Shown here piece after piece: positions 17,426 to 26,625 of a DNA stretch of 64,000 nucleotides. The notes under the pieces are model-generated. The model was not told where the DNA came from. It did not search any database and saw only the letters and a program-made list of their open reading frames with translations. The translations under genes were made by a program, and so were the position numbers. Source of the DNA: Candidatus Arcticimaribacter forsetii (lineage in GTDB: Bacteria > Bacteroidota > Bacteroidia > Flavobacteriales > Flavobacteriaceae); NCBI RefSeq assembly GCF_910589745.1, contig NZ_OU342399.1, positions 558,001 through 622,000 of the forward strand, written 5' to 3'. Numbering within the stretch: position 1 is the stretch's first letter; every line of letters starts with the position of its first letter.

Positions 17426-17896
17426 TTAAAGCGCAATTTGACGATTTATTTGTTGATCTAATGAGATGAATGTTTCTGTTCTAGAAACACCTGGGATCGT
17501 TTGAATTTTAGTGTTGAGTAACAGCATAAGATGCTCATTGTCTTTACATAGTATTTTTATAAAAACACTCCAATTTCCTGTAGTATAATGACATTCTGTA
17601 ACTTCTGGAATTTTTCTTAATTGAGCTACCGCTTCAGGATTACTTACTGCTTTGTCTAAATAAACACCAATGAATGCTAGCGTAGTATATCCTAATGTCT
17701 TTGGATTAATATTGATTTGTGATCCGCTTATTAGAGAAGAGTTTTCAAGTTTTTTTAACCTTTGATGAACAGCTGCACCAGAAATACCTGCTTTCTTTGA
17801 AAGTTCCACAATCGAAACCCGTGCATTTTTAATCAAACCATTGAGTAAAATTTTGTCTATACCGTCTACTTTAATTTCTTGATCTGTAATCTTCAT
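17426..17896 (-). CDS. Lrp/AsnC-family transcriptional regulator
   Basis: 156 residues. The N-terminal winged helix-turn-helix (about 10-65) includes LLNGLIKNARVSIVELSKKAGISGAAVHQRLKKLE broken over two helices, and a C-terminal RAM ligand-binding/dimer domain (about 75-150) follows. Lrp/AsnC proteins sense amino acids and usually bind their own promoter. A perfect 10-bp-arm inverted repeat sits 17 bp before the start codon. Targets beyond itself are unknown; the DUF423 gene is divergently transcribed. Confidence 0.93.
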   Translation of the reverse strand: MKITDQEIKVDGIDKILLNGLIKNARVSIVELSKKAGISGAAVHQRLKKLENSSLISGSQININPKTLGYTTLAFIGVYLDKAVSNPEAVAQLRKIPEVTECHYTTGNWSVFIKILCKDNEHLMLLLNTKIQTIPGVSRTETFISLDQQINRQIAL

Positions 17897-17910
17897 ATTG
17901 ATATTTTTAA

Positions 17911-17938
17911 CAAAAATATTAATTTAGTTTAATATTTT
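17911..17938 (-). promoter_or_regulatory. Promoter and candidate self-operator of the Lrp-type gene
   Basis: A perfect inverted repeat has arms AAAATATTAA (17913-17922) and TTAATATTTT (17929-17938) with a 6-nt centre TTTAGT. On the minus strand a full -7 match TATTTTTG (17918-17911) overlaps the left arm, so a bound regulator would block the regulator gene's own promoter. The low-complexity AT content makes chance a real alternative, but 10 paired bases without mismatch is uncommon. Confidence 0.45.
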
Positions 17939-18001
17939 AATCAATACTGTGGTTTTTAATTAATATCGATAATCTAATTAGGCAATAAGACTTACTAAAC
18001 C

Positions 18002-18009
18002 TATCTTTA
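18002..18009 (+). promoter_or_regulatory. -7-like element for the DUF423 gene
   Basis: TATCTTTA lies 12 nt before the ATG at 18022 and faces away from the Lrp gene. Confidence 0.35.
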
Positions 18010-18021
18010 TTAAAAAAAGAA

Positions 18022-18411
18022 ATGGGGTACGGTATAAAAATCATCAATGCAATTGCTTCTGGATTATTAATGTTTGCCATTAGTTTGGGGGCACTAGCAA
18101 GTCATTTGCTAAAAACCAAATTAAGTCAAGATTCGCTTTCTAGTTTTGAAATAGGAGTCCGTTATCTTATCTATCATGGGTTAGCATTACTTATTGTAAA
18201 TGGACTCAATGCTATAGATTTGGACGTAAAATTAACATTCTCAAAGTTAGCTCTTTCTGGAATTTTTCTTTTTTCAGGAAGTATATTTATGCTTTCAACT
18301 CAAGAAATACATGGGTGGCCAGTGAAATTTCTAGGCCCAATAACTCCCATAGGTGGTATCCTGCTGATTTCAGCATGGGGTTATTTAACTGTAGCTTTTC
18401 TAAAAAAGTAA
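18022..18411 (+). CDS. DUF423 family membrane protein
   Basis: 129 residues, four predicted TM helices (about 8-28, 45-65, 72-94, 102-124). The conserved N-terminal GALASHLLKTKLS and central RYLIYHGLALL match DUF423 (YgdD-like). The function is unknown. It stands alone, divergent from the Lrp-type regulator and convergent with hemD (1-bp gap). Confidence 0.88.
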   Translation: MGYGIKIINAIASGLLMFAISLGALASHLLKTKLSQDSLSSFEIGVRYLIYHGLALLIVNGLNAIDLDVKLTFSKLALSGIFLFSGSIFMLSTQEIHGWPVKFLGPITPIGGILLISAWGYLTVAFLKK

Positions 18412-18412
18412 T

Positions 18413-19153
18413 TTACTTTGAAGTAGTAATGTATTTTTCGATGGCCATTGTCATCGAAGGAGTTTCTTCTGTTGGAGCTTTAATATCAATCCTCAGTTTA
18501 GCTTCGTCAGCAGCTTTTACAGTTGTATTTCCATAAACTGCTATTCTTGTATTGTTTTGCTCAAAATCTGGGAAATTATGAAGTAAAGATTCTATTCCGG
18601 ATGGGCTAAAGAATACTAAAACGTCATAGGACACATCACGTAAATCTGATAAATCACTTACAACTGTTTTGTATAGTTGGGCTCTTGTCCAATCTATGCC
18701 AAGACTATCTAAAAAACCTGAGGTAGTTGGTTTTAAGATGTCTGAAGAAGGTAACAAGAACTTTTCTTCACTAAATTTCTTGAACACAGACTCAAGATCA
18801 GTTAAGCTTTTTTGACCAACATAAATTTTACGTTTTCTATAAACAACATATTTCTGAAGATAAAAAGCAACAGCCTCAGATTGACAAAAGTATTTAGTTG
18901 CATCAGAAACTTTGAAACGCATTTCTTCTGCTAAACGGAAGAAATGATCAACGGAGTTTCTACTGGTAAGTATAACAGAAGTATAGTCTGCAAAATCAAT
19001 TTTTTGACGTCTAACATCTTTAGCGTCTACGCCTTCAACATGAATGAATGGTCTAAAATCAATTTTTAAATTATGCTTTTCTTTTAAACGTGTATAAGGG
19101 GAATTCTCGTTTGATGGTTCTGGTTGCGAGACAAGTATTGTTTTTACTTTCAT
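18413..19153 (-). CDS. hemD: Uroporphyrinogen-III synthase
   Basis: 246 residues. The HemD fold is weakly conserved but recognisable: N-terminal KTILVSQPEPSNENSPY, a DYTSVILTSRNSVDHFF segment, and the late VFFSPSGIESLLHNFP plus IAVYGNTTVKAA stretches. It closes hydroxymethylbilane to uroporphyrinogen III in heme synthesis. It is 18 bp downstream of the DUF4271 gene, a conserved Bacteroidetes pair. A TATCTTTG box on the minus strand (19227-19220), inside the end of the upstream gene, could give hemD its own promoter. Confidence 0.88.
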   Translation of the reverse strand: MKVKTILVSQPEPSNENSPYTRLKEKHNLKIDFRPFIHVEGVDAKDVRRQKIDFADYTSVILTSRNSVDHFFRLAEEMRFKVSDATKYFCQSEAVAFYLQKYVVYRKRKIYVGQKSLTDLESVFKKFSEEKFLLPSSDILKPTTSGFLDSLGIDWTRAQLYKTVVSDLSDLRDVSYDVLVFFSPSGIESLLHNFPDFEQNNTRIAVYGNTTVKAADEAKLRIDIKAPTEETPSMTMAIEKYITTSK

Positions 19154-19171
19154 ATGATTTATGTCAATTGC

Positions 19172-19819
19172 CTAGTTAAAAGTGCTGTAAAGCAAAATCC
19201 AAGGGGCTAATTTGAAAGCGCAAAGATATAAAATTAAATATAATAAGTTGTGTTTTAATACATGCCAATATTCTTTGAACAGACTTAGCTGGAATAATAA
19301 GTACAAAGTGAAAGTAATTCCAGAAATAATATTCAGAAAAGTACTATTTGTTACACTGTATTGATAGAGAAGTAATAGTACAAACAAAGGAATTGATATT
19401 TGAATTAAAAAATTCAACCCTTTGAATTTGAAGTCATTAGAAATACGCTCAATCTCTATAATCTTAAAACAAAGTTGTGAAAAAAAATGTCTGATTATCA
19501 CCACTCCAGTTGTAGTTATTAATATTAAACTAAAAAAAGGAAATGTATTTGGTCCAAAATTGTTTGTGGTCAGGTGATAATAAACAAGTAAGGTGCAGTT
19601 AATAATTAAAAATGCAGCACCAAGAGTGGTAAAAGAATTAATTACTGATTTCTGTTTGCCGTATATTTTAAAGTATAATTCAGAATCTATGAATCTTATG
19701 AAATATTGAAATTGTGTTTTATGTCTTGTTTTTAAAATCGTTAAAACAATAAAATTGAATAAGAAAACAAGGCTAATCCAGTCCTGCTGTTGAATGTTTC
19801 TTAAAGTCCAATCTTCCAT
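19172..19819 (-). CDS. DUF4271 domain membrane protein
   Basis: 215 residues with about six hydrophobic segments (near 15-30, 66-84, 92-110, 132-152, 156-176, 184-208). It begins with a WTLRNIQQQDWISLVFL motif typical of DUF4271 proteins, which precede hemD in many Bacteroidetes. No biochemical function is established. The first gene of a two-gene operon with hemD. Confidence 0.8.
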   Translation of the reverse strand: MEDWTLRNIQQQDWISLVFLFNFIVLTILKTRHKTQFQYFIRFIDSELYFKIYGKQKSVINSFTTLGAAFLIINCTLLVYYHLTTNNFGPNTFPFFSLILITTTGVVIIRHFFSQLCFKIIEIERISNDFKFKGLNFLIQISIPLFVLLLLYQYSVTNSTFLNIISGITFTLYLLFQLSLFKEYWHVLKHNLLYLILYLCAFKLAPWILLYSTFN

Positions 19820-19899
19820 GGTCTAAAATTAATAGTTTTCTGTAAGAATTCGATTATAAATGGATTTCTAATTTCCTAAAGTGATCGTGTATAATTTCT

Positions 19900-19907
19900 T
19901 ACTTTTA
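19900..19907 (+). promoter_or_regulatory. -7-like element for the polyprenol-phosphate mannosyltransferase gene
   Basis: TACTTTTA lies nine bases before the ATG at 19917, so any 5' leader would be only a few bases. Confidence 0.3.
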
Positions 19908-19916
19908 TGGCTTCAA

Positions 19917-20642
19917 ATGAAAAACACACTCATAGTAATACCAACCTATAATGAAGCCGAAAATATTGAGGCTATCGTTAGACAGTTATTGTCTATTGAT
20001 ACAAGTTATCATGTTGTAGTAGTAGATGATTCCTCTCCAGATGGAACGGGTTCTATTGTGAAAGCTGTTATTTCTGAATATCCAGACCGTATTTTTTTAG
20101 AGACAAGACCTAAAAAAGAAGGCTTAGGAAGAGCCTATCTTCATGCTTTTAAATGGGCTTTGTTAAAAGGATATAATTATATTTTTGAGATTGATGCTGA
20201 TTTTTCGCATAATCCGAACGATATTCCTAGAATGCAAGAAAGACTTATCAAAGGTGCAGACGTTGTAATAGGTTCTCGTTATATTGATGGAATCAATGTA
20301 ATAAACTGGCCCTTAGGAAGAATCTTACTTTCTTTAGGAGCTTCTTATTATGTTAAATTCTTTACGGGACTCCCTGTTAAAGATCCAACTGCTGGTTTTG
20401 TTGGTTATAAAGCTGAGGTTTTGAATGCAATTGATCTGGACTCTGTTAAATTTGTAGGTTACGCATTTCAAATAGAGTTGAAGTATAAAGCATGGATAAA
20501 AGGGTTCAATCTTCAAGAGGTTTCCATTATTTTTTTAAACCGAGCAAAGGGTCAGTCAAAAATGAACGGTTCTATTATATGGGAGGCTATTTATGGAGTT
20601 GTATATCTTCGAATTAAATCATTATTTAAATATAAATCATGA
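19917..20642 (+). CDS. Polyprenol monophosphomannose synthase (GT2, DPM1-like)
   Basis: 241 residues from the ATG at 19917 (MKNTLIVIPTYNEAENIE), which matches the family N-terminus; the 12 codons upstream in frame are unlikely to be translated. The GT2 features are VVVDDSSPDGTG, the FEIDADFSHNP metal-binding DxD region, and VIGSRYIDG. There is no C-terminal membrane domain. It transfers a sugar, by family mannose from GDP-mannose, to polyprenyl phosphate. Its stop overlaps pyrC (ATGA). A second GT2 of the polyprenyl-phosphate type lies at 38041-38733. Confidence 0.92.
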   Translation: MKNTLIVIPTYNEAENIEAIVRQLLSIDTSYHVVVVDDSSPDGTGSIVKAVISEYPDRIFLETRPKKEGLGRAYLHAFKWALLKGYNYIFEIDADFSHNPNDIPRMQERLIKGADVVIGSRYIDGINVINWPLGRILLSLGASYYVKFFTGLPVKDPTAGFVGYKAEVLNAIDLDSVKFVGYAFQIELKYKAWIKGFNLQEVSIIFLNRAKGQSKMNGSIIWEAIYGVVYLRIKSLFKYKS

Positions 20643-21973
20643 GTAAAATATTAATAAAAAATGTAACTGTAGTAAATGAAGGGTCTCAGGAATTAAAAGA
20701 TGTTTTAATTTCAGGCGAATACATTCATCAGGTTGGAGTAGGTATAAAAGAAGAGGCAGACCAAATAATCGATGCTTCTGGTAAGTTTTTACTTCCCGGT
20801 TTAATTGATGACCAAGTTCATTTTAGAGAGCCAGGTTTGACTCATAAAGCAACGATTGGATCTGAATCAAGAGCTGCTGTGGCAGGTGGTATTACCTCTT
20901 TTATTGAAATGCCAAACACGAAACCACAAGCTACAAATATTGTAGAGTTAGAAAAAAAATTCGATCGTGCAGCAGAAACTTCTCTTGCAAACTATTCTTT
21001 TATGTTTGGAGGAACCAATGATAACCTCGAAGAAATAAAGAAAGTTGATAAAACTAAAGTAGCAGGGCTTAAATTGTTTTTAGGATCTTCAACTGGGAAT
21101 ATGTTGGTTGATGATCAAGATGTTTTAAAAGAAATTTTTTCTAGTACAGATCTTCTCATTTCTGTTCATTGTGAAGATGAGGAAACAGTGAAGTCTAATT
21201 TTGCTAAATATCAAGAAATTTATGGAGAAGATATACCAATCGATGCTCATCCAAAAATAAGAAGCCACAAAGCTTGTTCTTTGTCTTCGTCAAGAGCAAT
21301 AGCTTTGGCAAAAGAAACAGGCGCTCGTTTGCATATTTTTCATTTATCAACCGCAGAAGAAACAAATTTTTTTAGAAATGACATTCCGCTTAAAGAGAAA
21401 AAAATAACAGCTGAGGTTTGTGTTCATCATCTTTGGTTTTCATCTGAAGATTATAAAACCAAAGGAACCCATATAAAGTGGAATCCAGCAGTTAAAAATC
21501 AAGTAGATCAAGATGCATTGTGGGATGCCTTAAATGATGATCGCATCGATGTTTTAGCAACGGATCATGCACCACATACTTTAGAGGAGAAAGCTAATAA
21601 ATATGCTTCGGCTCCTTCCGGAGGTCCATTGGTTCAGCATGCTCTATTAGCATTACTTACTGCCGTTGGTAAAGGTAAAATTACTATTGAAAAATTGGTT
21701 GAAAAAGCTTGTCATAACCCTGCAATCTTGTTTGATATTGAAAAAAGAGGATATATTAGAGAAGGTTATTATGCAGATCTAGTTTTAGTAGACTTGAATG
21801 AGAAAACAAATGTGACGAAAGACTCTTTGTTATATCAGTGTAAATGGTCTCCTTTTGAAGGTGATACTTTTGACGCCAAAGTTCAGACTACCTGGGTAAA
21901 CGGATCTTGTGTTTACGATAATGGAGTCTTAATTGAAAATAAAGTTTCAAAACGTTTAACATTCGATCGTTAA
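20639..21973 (+). CDS. pyrC: Dihydroorotase (Bacteroidetes type)
   Basis: 444 residues, amidohydrolase TIM barrel. The metal ligands are a probable carbamylated Lys145 (KLFLGSS), His177, His235 and Asp309 (ATDHAPH). The first motif reads DDQVHFREPG, so the usual HxH pair is Gln59-x-His61. Despite this the FREPGLTHKAT substrate loop and all later ligands are intact, so activity is likely. It makes dihydroorotate from carbamoyl aspartate in pyrimidine synthesis. It overlaps the mannosyltransferase gene by 4 bp and precedes a lipoprotein gene by 4 bp. Confidence 0.93.
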   Translation: MSKILIKNVTVVNEGSQELKDVLISGEYIHQVGVGIKEEADQIIDASGKFLLPGLIDDQVHFREPGLTHKATIGSESRAAVAGGITSFIEMPNTKPQATNIVELEKKFDRAAETSLANYSFMFGGTNDNLEEIKKVDKTKVAGLKLFLGSSTGNMLVDDQDVLKEIFSSTDLLISVHCEDEETVKSNFAKYQEIYGEDIPIDAHPKIRSHKACSLSSSRAIALAKETGARLHIFHLSTAEETNFFRNDIPLKEKKITAEVCVHHLWFSSEDYKTKGTHIKWNPAVKNQVDQDALWDALNDDRIDVLATDHAPHTLEEKANKYASAPSGGPLVQHALLALLTAVGKGKITIEKLVEKACHNPAILFDIEKRGYIREGYYADLVLVDLNEKTNVTKDSLLYQCKWSPFEGDTFDAKVQTTWVNGSCVYDNGVLIENKVSKRLTFDR

Positions 21974-21977
21974 TCAC

Positions 21978-22343
21978 ATGAAGAAATTAATCTTATTTAT
22001 AACGATCGTCTTTTTATTTTCGTGTAACAGCGGCACTCCAGTTGTTGTGCCAGATGAATTAATGTCTCCGGAATTAATGGAAGATATTTATTTTGATTTA
22101 ATGCTCATGAAAGTCATTAAAAATTCGAACTACGTTGCTCCTGAATATGATTCTTATTTTGTGGATCAATATATTTTTGAGAAATATGGAATTGATAGCC
22201 TTAAATTAATCCAGAATCAAACCTATTACGCTCAAAAACCAAAATTAATGAAAGCAATTTTTGAAAACCTTGTGGTTAGAGCCAAAAAAGTTGAAGACAG
22301 CATAGATACTATAATTAAAATAGAAGAATCTAGAAAAGAATAG
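21978..22343 (+). CDS. DUF4296 lipoprotein
   Basis: 121 residues. The lipoprotein signal is MKKLILFITIVFLFSC with the lipobox Cys near residue 16. The mature part is helical, starting with VVVPDELMSPELMEDIYFDL, the conserved beginning of DUF4296. The function is unknown. It follows pyrC by 4 bp, a conserved flavobacterial arrangement, and ends convergent with the epimerase gene. Confidence 0.85.
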   Translation: MKKLILFITIVFLFSCNSGTPVVVPDELMSPELMEDIYFDLMLMKVIKNSNYVAPEYDSYFVDQYIFEKYGIDSLKLIQNQTYYAQKPKLMKAIFENLVVRAKKVEDSIDTIIKIEESRKE

Positions 22344-22362
22344 AAAGCAAAGAAGACTTTAA

Positions 22363-23346
22363 CTATACGGTTGCATTTTTATTTAAATATTCTTGAATAT
22401 CTGCATATTTAAAGTCTATATTTTTTGTAATTTTTTCTCCAGATATTTTCTTCTTGTCGCAAAGACTATTGATTAAAGCCTTAGTCATAAAACGTCTTTT
22501 ACCAAATAAAAACAAAATAATTTCTAGCAACCAGGCTGTTTTAAGCCAAGATTTTTTGAGTCCAATCCGTGGAGCTTTTTTATTTCGAATACGAGCAATT
22601 TGGCTAAATGTTTCTTGATAACTCCAGTTTTCCGACACTAAAATAAAACGTTCGTTTTGTATTTCGGAATTCATCAATTCGAACAATACGATAACAACAT
22701 CTTCAACAGTAACATAGCCAGTAGATCCTTTTGGGTAAAACATAGCGTTTTTGTCTACCCTATTACACAAAATTTCAAGGGGATTACCTTTGACACCCGT
22801 ACCTAGTATAACTCCCGGATTTACAATAACAGCCGGGATTCCCTCTTGTGTAGCTCTCCATACTTCAAGTTCCGCTCCATATTTAGAGTAAGCATAGGGA
22901 GTGTGGTCTTTGTCTGCGTTCCATGGAGTTTGTTCGTCAATAAAATCAGAATTAACATCGTTTCCAAGTGCAGCAATAGAACTTACATAAGCAATTTTTT
23001 TTACGCCAAATTTAATAGCAAGATTAACAAGGTTAGCAGTTCCTTGCTGGTTTACTTGCTTTAATGTTTTTTGTTTATAGTTTGCAAATGAAATAAATGC
23101 AGCACAGTGATATACATGAGTAATGCCTTTAAATGCTAAATTTAAAGTAGGTAAGTTACATAAATCGCCTTTCTTCCAGATTATATCGCTATAATTTTCT
23201 GAATTGGATCTTTTTTTTAAAAAATCAAGAGTTGAATTTTTCTTTTCATCAGATCGGTATAAAGCAACAATTACATCTTTCTTTTTAGTCAGTTTAAGTA
23301 GTAAATGTGACCCAACTAATCCTGTAGCTCCAGTAACTAAAATCAT
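22363..23346 (-). CDS. NAD-dependent epimerase/dehydratase family protein
   Basis: 327 residues, extended short-chain dehydrogenase. The N-terminal Rossmann motif is GATGLVGSHLL (residues 5-15) and the catalytic YxxxK is YSKYG (near residue 152). VYHCAAFISF and AYVSSIAALG mark the active-site strands. The C-terminal part differs from sugar-nucleotide epimerases and resembles dihydroflavonol-reductase/3-beta-HSD-like members, so the substrate is uncertain. Transcribed alone. Confidence 0.88.
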   Translation of the reverse strand: MILVTGATGLVGSHLLLKLTKKKDVIVALYRSDEKKNSTLDFLKKRSNSENYSDIIWKKGDLCNLPTLNLAFKGITHVYHCAAFISFANYKQKTLKQVNQQGTANLVNLAIKFGVKKIAYVSSIAALGNDVNSDFIDEQTPWNADKDHTPYAYSKYGAELEVWRATQEGIPAVIVNPGVILGTGVKGNPLEILCNRVDKNAMFYPKGSTGYVTVEDVVIVLFELMNSEIQNERFILVSENWSYQETFSQIARIRNKKAPRIGLKKSWLKTAWLLEIILFLFGKRRFMTKALINSLCDKKKISGEKITKNIDFKYADIQEYLNKNATV

Positions 23347-23350
23347 AGCT

Positions 23351-23358
23351 CAAAAGTA
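23351..23358 (-). promoter_or_regulatory. -7 box four bases before the epimerase start
   Basis: Minus-strand TACTTTTG is a full TAnnTTTG match, followed by exactly four bases and the ATG at 23346. This predicts a leaderless or nearly leaderless transcript. Confidence 0.45.
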
Positions 23359-23399
23359 CTGTTTTTTATTTTTGTCTTTCTAGTTAGCAAGGAGAAATC

Positions 23400-23407
23400 T
23401 ATCTTTG
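23400..23407 (+). promoter_or_regulatory. -7 element for tyrS
   Basis: TATCTTTG is a full consensus match, 50 nt before the tyrS ATG. A TTG occurs at 23372-23374, 25 bases upstream of it, slightly farther than the usual spacing. Confidence 0.45.
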
Positions 23408-23457
23408 TAAAAAACAGGTCAATTTAGGATCTGATAAATTTAATAAGAACGTAATAA

Positions 23458-24753
23458 ATGAAGAATCCCTTTGTTGAAGAGTTGAGATGGCGTGGAATGT
23501 TACACGACATCATGCCAGAAACTGAAAATCATCTAAATGAAAAAACAGTCACTGGTTATATAGGTTTTGATCCAACAGCAGATTCTCTTCATATAGGAAG
23601 CTTAGTTCAGATCATGATTTTAATACATTTTCAAAAAGCAGGGCATCGTCCAATAGCATTGGTTGGTGGTGCAACTGGCATGATTGGTGACCCTTCAGGT
23701 AAATCTGCAGAACGTAATCTTTTAAATGAGGAGACTTTGCAGAAGAATATTGAAGGGATTAAAAATCAATTATCTCGTTTTTTAAGTTTTGATGCTGCCT
23801 CTGATAATTCAGCTTTATTAGTCAATAATTTAGATTGGATGAAGTCGTATTCTTTGATTGATTTTTCAAGAGAAATAGGGAAACACATAACGGTAAATTA
23901 TATGATGTCTAAAGACTCCGTTAAAAAACGTTTAGGTTCTGAATCTCAAGTTGGAATGTCTTTTACAGAATTTACCTATCAGTTACTTCAGGGATATGAT
24001 TTTTTATACATGTTTCAAAACTTAGATTGTACTTTACAAATGGGTGGAAGTGATCAATGGGGAAATATTACAACTGGAACCGAATTGGTTAGAAGAAAAG
24101 CTGGAGGAAAAGCATATGCAATTACATGTCCACTGATAACAAAAGCAGATGGAACTAAGTTTGGAAAAACTGAGGGAGGTAATATATGGTTAGATAAGAC
24201 TAGAACTTCGCCTTATAAATTTTATCAGTATTGGCTTAATGCTTCTGATCAAGATGCAGAAAGTTATATTAAAATTTTCACTTTTTTGAGTCAAGAAGAA
24301 GTTGATAATCTTATTGAAGAGCATAAGGAAGCACCACATCTTAGAGTTTTACAGAATCGAATAGCAAATGAAGTAACTCTTTTAGTTCACTCACAAGAAG
24401 ATTTAGAAAATGCTCAAAAGGCATCTCAGATTTTGTTTGGTAAATCTACTTCAGAAGATTTAAAAGGGTTAGATGCTGCAACTTTTTTAGATGTTTTTGA
24501 GGGAGTTCCACAAGCTCAAATGTCCAAAGGTGACTTAGAAAATGGGGTAGATATTATTGCAGGATTAGCCGGTGAAACACAGTTTTTAAAATCCAATGGT
24601 GAAGCTCGTCGTGCACTTAAAGAAAACTCAATCTCAGTAAATAAAACCAAAGTGGGTGACACCTATAAAATTACTTCGGAAGACCTTATAAACGAGCGTT
24701 ATGTTTTACTTCAAAGAGGTAAAAAAAGTTATTATATCATAAACTTTATTTAA
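23458..24753 (+). CDS. tyrS: Tyrosyl-tRNA synthetase
   Basis: 431 residues, class I. The HIGH-type signature is in [15 protein letters not shown] (near residue 44) and the KMSKS equivalent is KFGKTEGG (near 236). A C-terminal S4 RNA-binding domain covers about 360-430. [12 protein letters not shown] binds tyrosine/ATP. It charges tRNA-Tyr. The 3' end overlaps the convergent acyltransferase gene by 4 bp. Confidence 0.97.
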   Translation: MKNPFVEELRWRGMLHDIMPETENHLNEKTVTGYIGFDPTADSLHIGSLVQIMILIHFQKAGHRPIALVGGATGMIGDPSGKSAERNLLNEETLQKNIEGIKNQLSRFLSFDAASDNSALLVNNLDWMKSYSLIDFSREIGKHITVNYMMSKDSVKKRLGSESQVGMSFTEFTYQLLQGYDFLYMFQNLDCTLQMGGSDQWGNITTGTELVRRKAGGKAYAITCPLITKADGTKFGKTEGGNIWLDKTRTSPYKFYQYWLNASDQDAESYIKIFTFLSQEEVDNLIEEHKEAPHLRVLQNRIANEVTLLVHSQEDLENAQKASQILFGKSTSEDLKGLDAATFLDVFEGVPQAQMSKGDLENGVDIIAGLAGETQFLKSNGEARRALKENSISVNKTKVGDTYKITSEDLINERYVLLQRGKKSYYIINFI

Positions 24754-25772
24754 TATACGAGTAAGTTACATCCTCTAATATCGGAATTGTCATCGCGGCC
24801 TAGTACTTCAAAACTATTAGCCGAATGTATTCTTCCAAGATCCTGTGTTGCAATAAACGCGCAAGAATCTCTGTTTGCTAAGTCAATTATATTAAGGTTT
24901 CCCATCATTCCATAATCTAGTGTTGTGAATGGGTCGCTTGTATCTCGAGTAAAAATTCGCATCCATGGGGGACAGCTAAAAAGACCATTTCCTCTAGAGT
25001 AAGCTTGTGATAAAAGCTCGGTCATTCCGTATTCAGAATGTATTTCACTAACTCCAAAACCAGAACAAAGTTGTTCATGTAAATCTTCTCTAATCAACTC
25101 TTTTCTTCTGCCCTTCATACCACCTGTTTCCATTACGGTAACATGATTTAAGTTAAATTTGAATCGTTCAATTAAATCTAAAAGTGCAAAACTAACTCCT
25201 AATAAAATAGTGGGTTGCTTTTCTTTTTCTAATTGTTCCAGAATATCCTTTAGATCCTCTAAATTATCTAAATAAAACCCACTTTTTGGATGATTACTTT
25301 CATTGATTAAATAATTCGCCATGTAAATTAAAGAAGAACCACTCCGTTCTAAATAAGAGGGTAGTAATGCTAAAACTGCATAATCTTTTGGTTTTTTATA
25401 AAATAAATTAAATGCTGTTGAAAAGCTTTTTTCATAATCTTTAACTTGTTTTACAAAGTGTTTACTGGTTTCTGACCCTGAAGTTCCGCTAGAAGTAAAA
25501 GTAACAGCTTCTTTTTCATTGAAACTTTTTACTTCATGAGTTTTAAAAAAATTAATTGGCAAAAATGGAATGTCATGAATAGATTTTAAATCCGAAGAAT
25601 TAAAATTAATAAGATCACAATATGATCGATAAACTGAATTGTTTTCATACTGATAATGAAAGGTTTGCATTGTGCAAATTTCAAAGTCAGAATTAGATTT
25701 AATCTCCCAAAAATTCATATTCAATGGATACATTTGTGCAAATCTATTAATTAAATTGGGCAATCTTATCAT
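24750..25772 (-). CDS. LuxE/PaaK-like acyl-activating protein
   Basis: 340 residues. [16 protein letters not shown] (near residue 93) is the AMP-binding P-loop of the acyl-adenylate/acyl-protein synthetase family, and [19 protein letters not shown] (near 235) is the later adenylation motif. The protein resembles LuxE-type acyl-protein synthetases and phenylacetate-CoA-ligase-like acyltransferases found in Bacteroidetes. The acyl substrate and acceptor are unknown. It lies alone between tyrS and trmB. Confidence 0.82.
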   Translation of the reverse strand: MIRLPNLINRFAQMYPLNMNFWEIKSNSDFEICTMQTFHYQYENNSVYRSYCDLINFNSSDLKSIHDIPFLPINFFKTHEVKSFNEKEAVTFTSSGTSGSETSKHFVKQVKDYEKSFSTAFNLFYKKPKDYAVLALLPSYLERSGSSLIYMANYLINESNHPKSGFYLDNLEDLKDILEQLEKEKQPTILLGVSFALLDLIERFKFNLNHVTVMETGGMKGRRKELIREDLHEQLCSGFGVSEIHSEYGMTELLSQAYSRGNGLFSCPPWMRIFTRDTSDPFTTLDYGMMGNLNIIDLANRDSCAFIATQDLGRIHSANSFEVLGRDDNSDIRGCNLLVY

Positions 25773-25947
25773 GATTTATTTTAATGTGAATAAATCAAGA
25801 GGAACCAAAGGGGGGGTGATTTATTTATCCAGTTAAAATACTTTGTTAAACTAAAAAGGAGCTTTGTTTTACTTAAACTAAATCTATGCAGAACCCCGAC
25901 TTTAAATCCCTGATTTTTACTTATTTTTGAAGACAAATAAAGAAGCT

Positions 25948-26625
25948 TTGGGTAGTAAAAATAAATTAAAACGGTTCAATCAAAATTTAACATTTTCTAA
26001 TGTAATACAACCAACACGAGAAGAACTGGTTGAAAGTAAATTCTCTTTAAAAGGAAATTGGAATAAAATATTTTTTAAAAATAATAACCCAATTGTTTTA
26101 GAGCTCGGATGTGGAAAAGGTGAATATTCGGTTTATTTAGCACAAGAACATCCCAATAAAAATTTTATTGGAATTGACCTAAAAGGTGCTCGATTTTGGT
26201 CAGGGGCAAAGGAATCTTTAGAATTAGGTCTTCCAAATGTTGCTTTTGTTCGTGCGCAAATAGAATTAGTAACTGATCTTTTCGAACATAACGAAGTTGA
26301 TGAGATTTGGATTACTTTTCCAGATCCCCAAATAAAATATAAGAGAACAAAACATCGATTGACAAATCCCGAGTTTTTGGCTAAGTATAACAGTATTTTA
26401 AAAAAAGATAGTTTTATTCATTTAAAAACAGACAGTGAATATATGCACGGTTATACCCTAGGATTATTGCAGGGTATGGGAATAGAAGTAGCTTATGCGC
26501 ATCATGATTTATATAGCAATCCTCATGCACCCAAAGAAGCAACCGCTATCCAAACTTATTACGAGAGTATATATCTAGAAGAGAACAAGCCTATTACTTA
26601 TCTTAAATTTAAATTTCCAGAATAG
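25948..26625 (+). CDS. trmB: tRNA (guanine-46-N7)-methyltransferase
   Basis: 225 residues from a TTG at 25948. I choose this start because it gives MGSKNKLKRF, the usual flavobacterial TrmB N-terminus; another in-frame TTG at 25927 would add seven residues, and no ATG exists upstream of the core. SAM-binding ELGCGKGEYSVYLA and the catalytic region IWITFPDPQIKYKRTKHRL are intact. It forms m7G46 in tRNAs. Its TAG stop overlaps the GTG start of the next gene. Confidence 0.94.
   Translation: MGSKNKLKRFNQNLTFSNVIQPTREELVESKFSLKGNWNKIFFKNNNPIVLELGCGKGEYSVYLAQEHPNKNFIGIDLKGARFWSGAKESLELGLPNVAFVRAQIELVTDLFEHNEVDEIWITFPDPQIKYKRTKHRLTNPEFLAKYNSILKKDSFIHLKTDSEYMHGYTLGLLQGMGIEVAYAHHDLYSNPHAPKEATAIQTYYESIYLEENKPITYLKFKFPE

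Noticed and set aside
25886-25930. Fourteen-residue frame just before trmB, ending at the TTG start region, considered as a leader peptide
   Set aside because: No codon bias typical of attenuation and no terminator hairpin follows; probably chance.
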